Source: Mycoemilia scoparia (taxonomy: Eukaryota > Kickxellomycota > Kickxellomycetes > Kickxellales > Kickxellaceae). Taken from it: a stretch of 18,260 nt of DNA. A model generated the notes under the pieces. That model had not been told where the DNA came from. It did no database searches and saw only the letters and a list, made by a program, of their open reading frames with translations. Each line of letters opens with the position of its first letter. Positions within the stretch are counted from its first letter, which is position 1. Positions 16,526 through 18,260 of the stretch are shown here, one piece after another. The stretch lies in NCBI GenBank assembly GCA_027575805.1, contig JANBPU010000307.1, forward strand, positions 1-18,260, read 5' to 3'. The position numbers and the translations under genes are program-made.

Positions 16526-17536
16526 CTAATATCTTATATGGCTACCTTTGGCCTTCAAAACTGCTTGAACTCTTGCTGGCATAGACTCAATATACTTTTG
16601 GCATACCTCAGGAGTAAATGTATTCCATTCCTTATTACACCGGTCCCACAGTTCAAATATACCACTTGCATTTCTTTCATATGCCGAGAGCTTGATTTTT
16701 GGATGATGCCAGATATATTCAATGGGATTGAGGTCTGGGGATTGAGCAGGCCACTCAAGAACAGTCACATTGTTATCCTCAAACCACTTTTTGGCTACTT
16801 TAGAGGTATGTTTTGGATCATTATCTTGTTGGAAAATAATCTCGTCTAAATTCTTACCCCAATACTTGACTGAATCCTTAAGGTGAGTGTCCAGAATATC
16901 CCGATAAACTGCTCCAGTCATGATTTCTTCAATGTGGCAACCATATCCAATGCCATTATAAGACATGCAGCCCCACATCATAAGTGAACTACCTCCATGT
17001 TTGATGGTAAGTTCAAGGTGATGATCAGCAATTTGGTCTCCAGGCCTAGACCAATAATACTTGACCCCATCAGATCCCCATATATTTATCTTGGTTTCAT
17101 CAGTCCAAACAACCTTTTTGAAGTCATCTACTGTCCAGTCCTTAAGCATTTTAGCCCAATTATATCTTGCTTTACGATGGTGAGACCTTAAATAAGGTTT
17201 TTTCTTTTTGATTTTAGCTTCAAATCCCATGGACTTTAAAACCCTTATTGTGGTAGAATATGAAAGGTCATATCCATCTCCCCTCAAGAACTCATGCGTA
17301 GCAACAGCAGTCTTTAGTTCTCCAGTTAAAATCATCCGCTTAATTTGTCGCTTTTTTGATTCCAAAATGATCCACTTTCTACCATGAGGTGATTCTGGAG
17401 AGGTCAAGCCATATAAAAGTTTATATTTAGATACTGTTGAGACTGAAACACCAACTTTCTTAGCTATGGTATGATGGGAATAGTTTTTCCCAAGGAAATA
17501 AATGATAGAATCTATCTTTGAGGTTGAAAGAGTCAT
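16526..17536 (-). CDS. Tc1/mariner DD34E transposase
   Basis: 336 residues from ATG at 17536 to TAG at 16526-16528. An in-frame ATG at 17614 would add 26 hydrophobic residues lacking family similarity, so the internal start is preferred. The N-terminal helix-turn-helix (residues 1-45; HTIAKKVGVSVSTVSKYK) and a second DNA-binding region (about 60-125, with KKRQIKRMIL and a Lys-rich KIKKKKPYLR) should bind the inverted repeats. The catalytic domain has Asp146 (VWTDETK), Asp238 (FQQDNDPKHTS) and Glu273 (SPDLNPIEYIW), with 34 residues between the last two: DD34E. Length and motifs are normal for the family. The gene is uninterrupted. It cuts and pastes the element at TA sites. NPIEYIWHHPK differs slightly from the more usual NPIENLW. 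Confidence 0.95.
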   Translation of the reverse strand: MTLSTSKIDSIIYFLGKNYSHHTIAKKVGVSVSTVSKYKLLYGLTSPESPHGRKWIILESKKRQIKRMILTGELKTAVATHEFLRGDGYDLSYSTTIRVLKSMGFEAKIKKKKPYLRSHHRKARYNWAKMLKDWTVDDFKKVVWTDETKINIWGSDGVKYYWSRPGDQIADHHLELTIKHGGSSLMMWGCMSYNGIGYGCHIEEIMTGAVYRDILDTHLKDSVKYWGKNLDEIIFQQDNDPKHTSKVAKKWFEDNNVTVLEWPAQSPDLNPIEYIWHHPKIKLSAYERNASGIFELWDRCNKEWNTFTPEVCQKYIESMPARVQAVLKAKGSHIRY

Positions 17537-17684
17537 AATATTGAATAAAATTATCAATTTAAAAGATATTGGGATAAAACTTGTAATATGGGTACCTTTA
17601 TATGGAAAGTACATGTGTATAAATTATGAGCTTAATCAAATATTTTTTAGCTATATAATCATCAATTATATTTTTATAAAATTG

Positions 17685-17893
17685 ATGTTGCAAAAATGTC
17701 CAATTTTTTTTTAAATTTTAAAGTCCAATAAATTAATCAATATTAATTTAATTAAGCTAATTTTTTAATTACATATGCATGTCATCATTATCTATTTATG
17801 GTTAAATTTTAAGCTTGATTAGTTAAGTATTGATTAATTTATTCTAATTAAAAGAAATTTTAAAAAAAAATTGGACATTTTTGACACCTACTG
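17685..17893 (-). repeat. Right terminal inverted repeat of the intact Tc1 element
   Basis: About 209 bp, the inverted match of 16313-16520, with the recognition motif at both ends, followed by the TA duplication. Confidence 0.88.
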
Positions 17894-17960
17894 TATGACT
17901 ATTGCAGTATACCCAGGCCAGGAGACCTCATCAGGAGACGGCTGTGGACTAAGAGCAGGA

Positions 17961-18260
17961 CTAACCAGGAACGGACACAGGGAAGCAGAGCTGGGTAGTA
18001 GCTGGACGAATTATGTCGGAGACACTATCGATCGAAGGAATGGTTGGTAGGTATTTGGAAAGGTAGCCTTGGTAGGCACTGACTAGGCGATCTTTGTCCC
18101 AGTAGCCCTTACCATAGGCACCCTCATTGCGGCTGATCCAGAGGAGATGGATCAAGACTGTAGTCGAAAGCTGCCAGGCCATTTGAAGTGGCCTGGACTC
18201 AGGGGATTTGTCTGGTGGGAGAGCTGACCAAGATGTAAATGGGGCCAACCTCCAAAAGGA
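17961..18260 (-). CDS. Possible C-terminal end of a LINE ORF2-like protein (5' partial)
   Basis: GC-rich minus-strand frame entering from the right edge and ending in a stop at 17961. It contains LSTTVLIHLLWISRNEGAYG, which resembles the Trp/Arg-Asn segment (LWxxRN) common after the reverse transcriptase of non-LTR retrotransposons, near the zinc-binding C-terminal region. No reverse transcriptase or endonuclease motif is in the window, so the assignment is tentative. Base composition matches the ORF1-like remnant at 14964-15924 on the same strand. If both are LINE parts, an ORF2 end upstream of an ORF1 start means two different copies, not one. Confidence 0.42.
   Translation of the reverse strand, partial: SFWRLAPFTSWSALPPDKSPESRPLQMAWQLSTTVLIHLLWISRNEGAYGKGYWDKDRLVSAYQGYLSKYLPTIPSIDSVSDIIRPATTQLCFPVSVPG

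Larger units (their letters stand above)
16313..17893 (-). mobile_element. Apparently intact Tc1/mariner element (1581 bp)
   Basis: Begins CAGTAGGTGTCAAAAATG and ends with its reverse complement. TA flanks it at 16311-16312 and 17894-17895. Long terminal inverted repeats of about 208 bp (16313-16520 and 17685-17893) surround one full transposase frame on the minus strand. It is a different family from the decayed Tc1 element at 1685-7950 but has the same architecture. It has no visible disabling mutation and may be a young, potentially autonomous copy. Confidence 0.93.

Noticed and set aside
1..18260. CRISPR array, tRNA, rRNA or prokaryotic operon
   Set aside because: No regularly spaced direct repeats, no tRNA-like folds found by eye, and all recognisable genes are eukaryotic transposable-element genes.

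Overview
This window is a stack of transposable elements with no complete host gene recognised. Spliceosomal-type intron signals, a chromodomain Ty3/gypsy retrotransposon, Tc1/mariner elements, Tnp2-type (CACTA) transposases and possible LINE fragments in AT-rich DNA all point to a eukaryote. The combination best fits a filamentous fungus, perhaps an early-diverging (Mucoromycota-like) one. That assignment is inference; no ribosomal or housekeeping gene is present to confirm it.

Layout, left to right. Bases 1-207 are the open end of an unrecognised reading frame. Bases 377-14866 hold the 3' part of a decayed Tnp2-like transposase gene on the minus strand (called element B here), split into four pieces by later insertions. 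(i) A solo LTR at 444-980 (target-site duplication GCCAA). (ii) A decayed Tc1/mariner element at 1685-7950 (TA duplication), itself split by a complete CACTA DNA transposon at 2302-6976 (TTT duplication). (iii) A second solo LTR of the same family, inverted, at 8450-8770 plus 14432-14645 (AATGA duplication), itself split by a complete Ty3/gypsy element at 8771-14426 (ATGAT duplication). Removing each insertion and one copy of its duplication rejoins element B in frame at both solo-LTR sites, so the order of events can be read directly.

Right of this stack lie GC-richer fragments that may belong to LINE-type elements, both on the minus strand: an ORF1-like remnant (about 14964-15924) and the C-terminal end of an ORF2-like frame (17961-18260). 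Between them is an apparently intact Tc1/mariner element (16313-17893) with a full DD34E transposase.

The CACTA element has a transposase gene (two in-frame stops) and a divergently transcribed, intron-containing partner gene of unknown function, a layout that recalls the two-gene En/Spm system. The Ty3/gypsy element encodes gag and pol. Its pol carries a dUTPase domain with all five motifs between RNase H and integrase, an in-frame TGA just after the dUTPase, a chromodomain at the C terminus, and a protease that lacks the expected catalytic aspartate motif. Its two short LTRs differ at only two positions, so it inserted recently. The dUTPase-bearing chromovirus and the CACTA partner gene are the most unusual items here.
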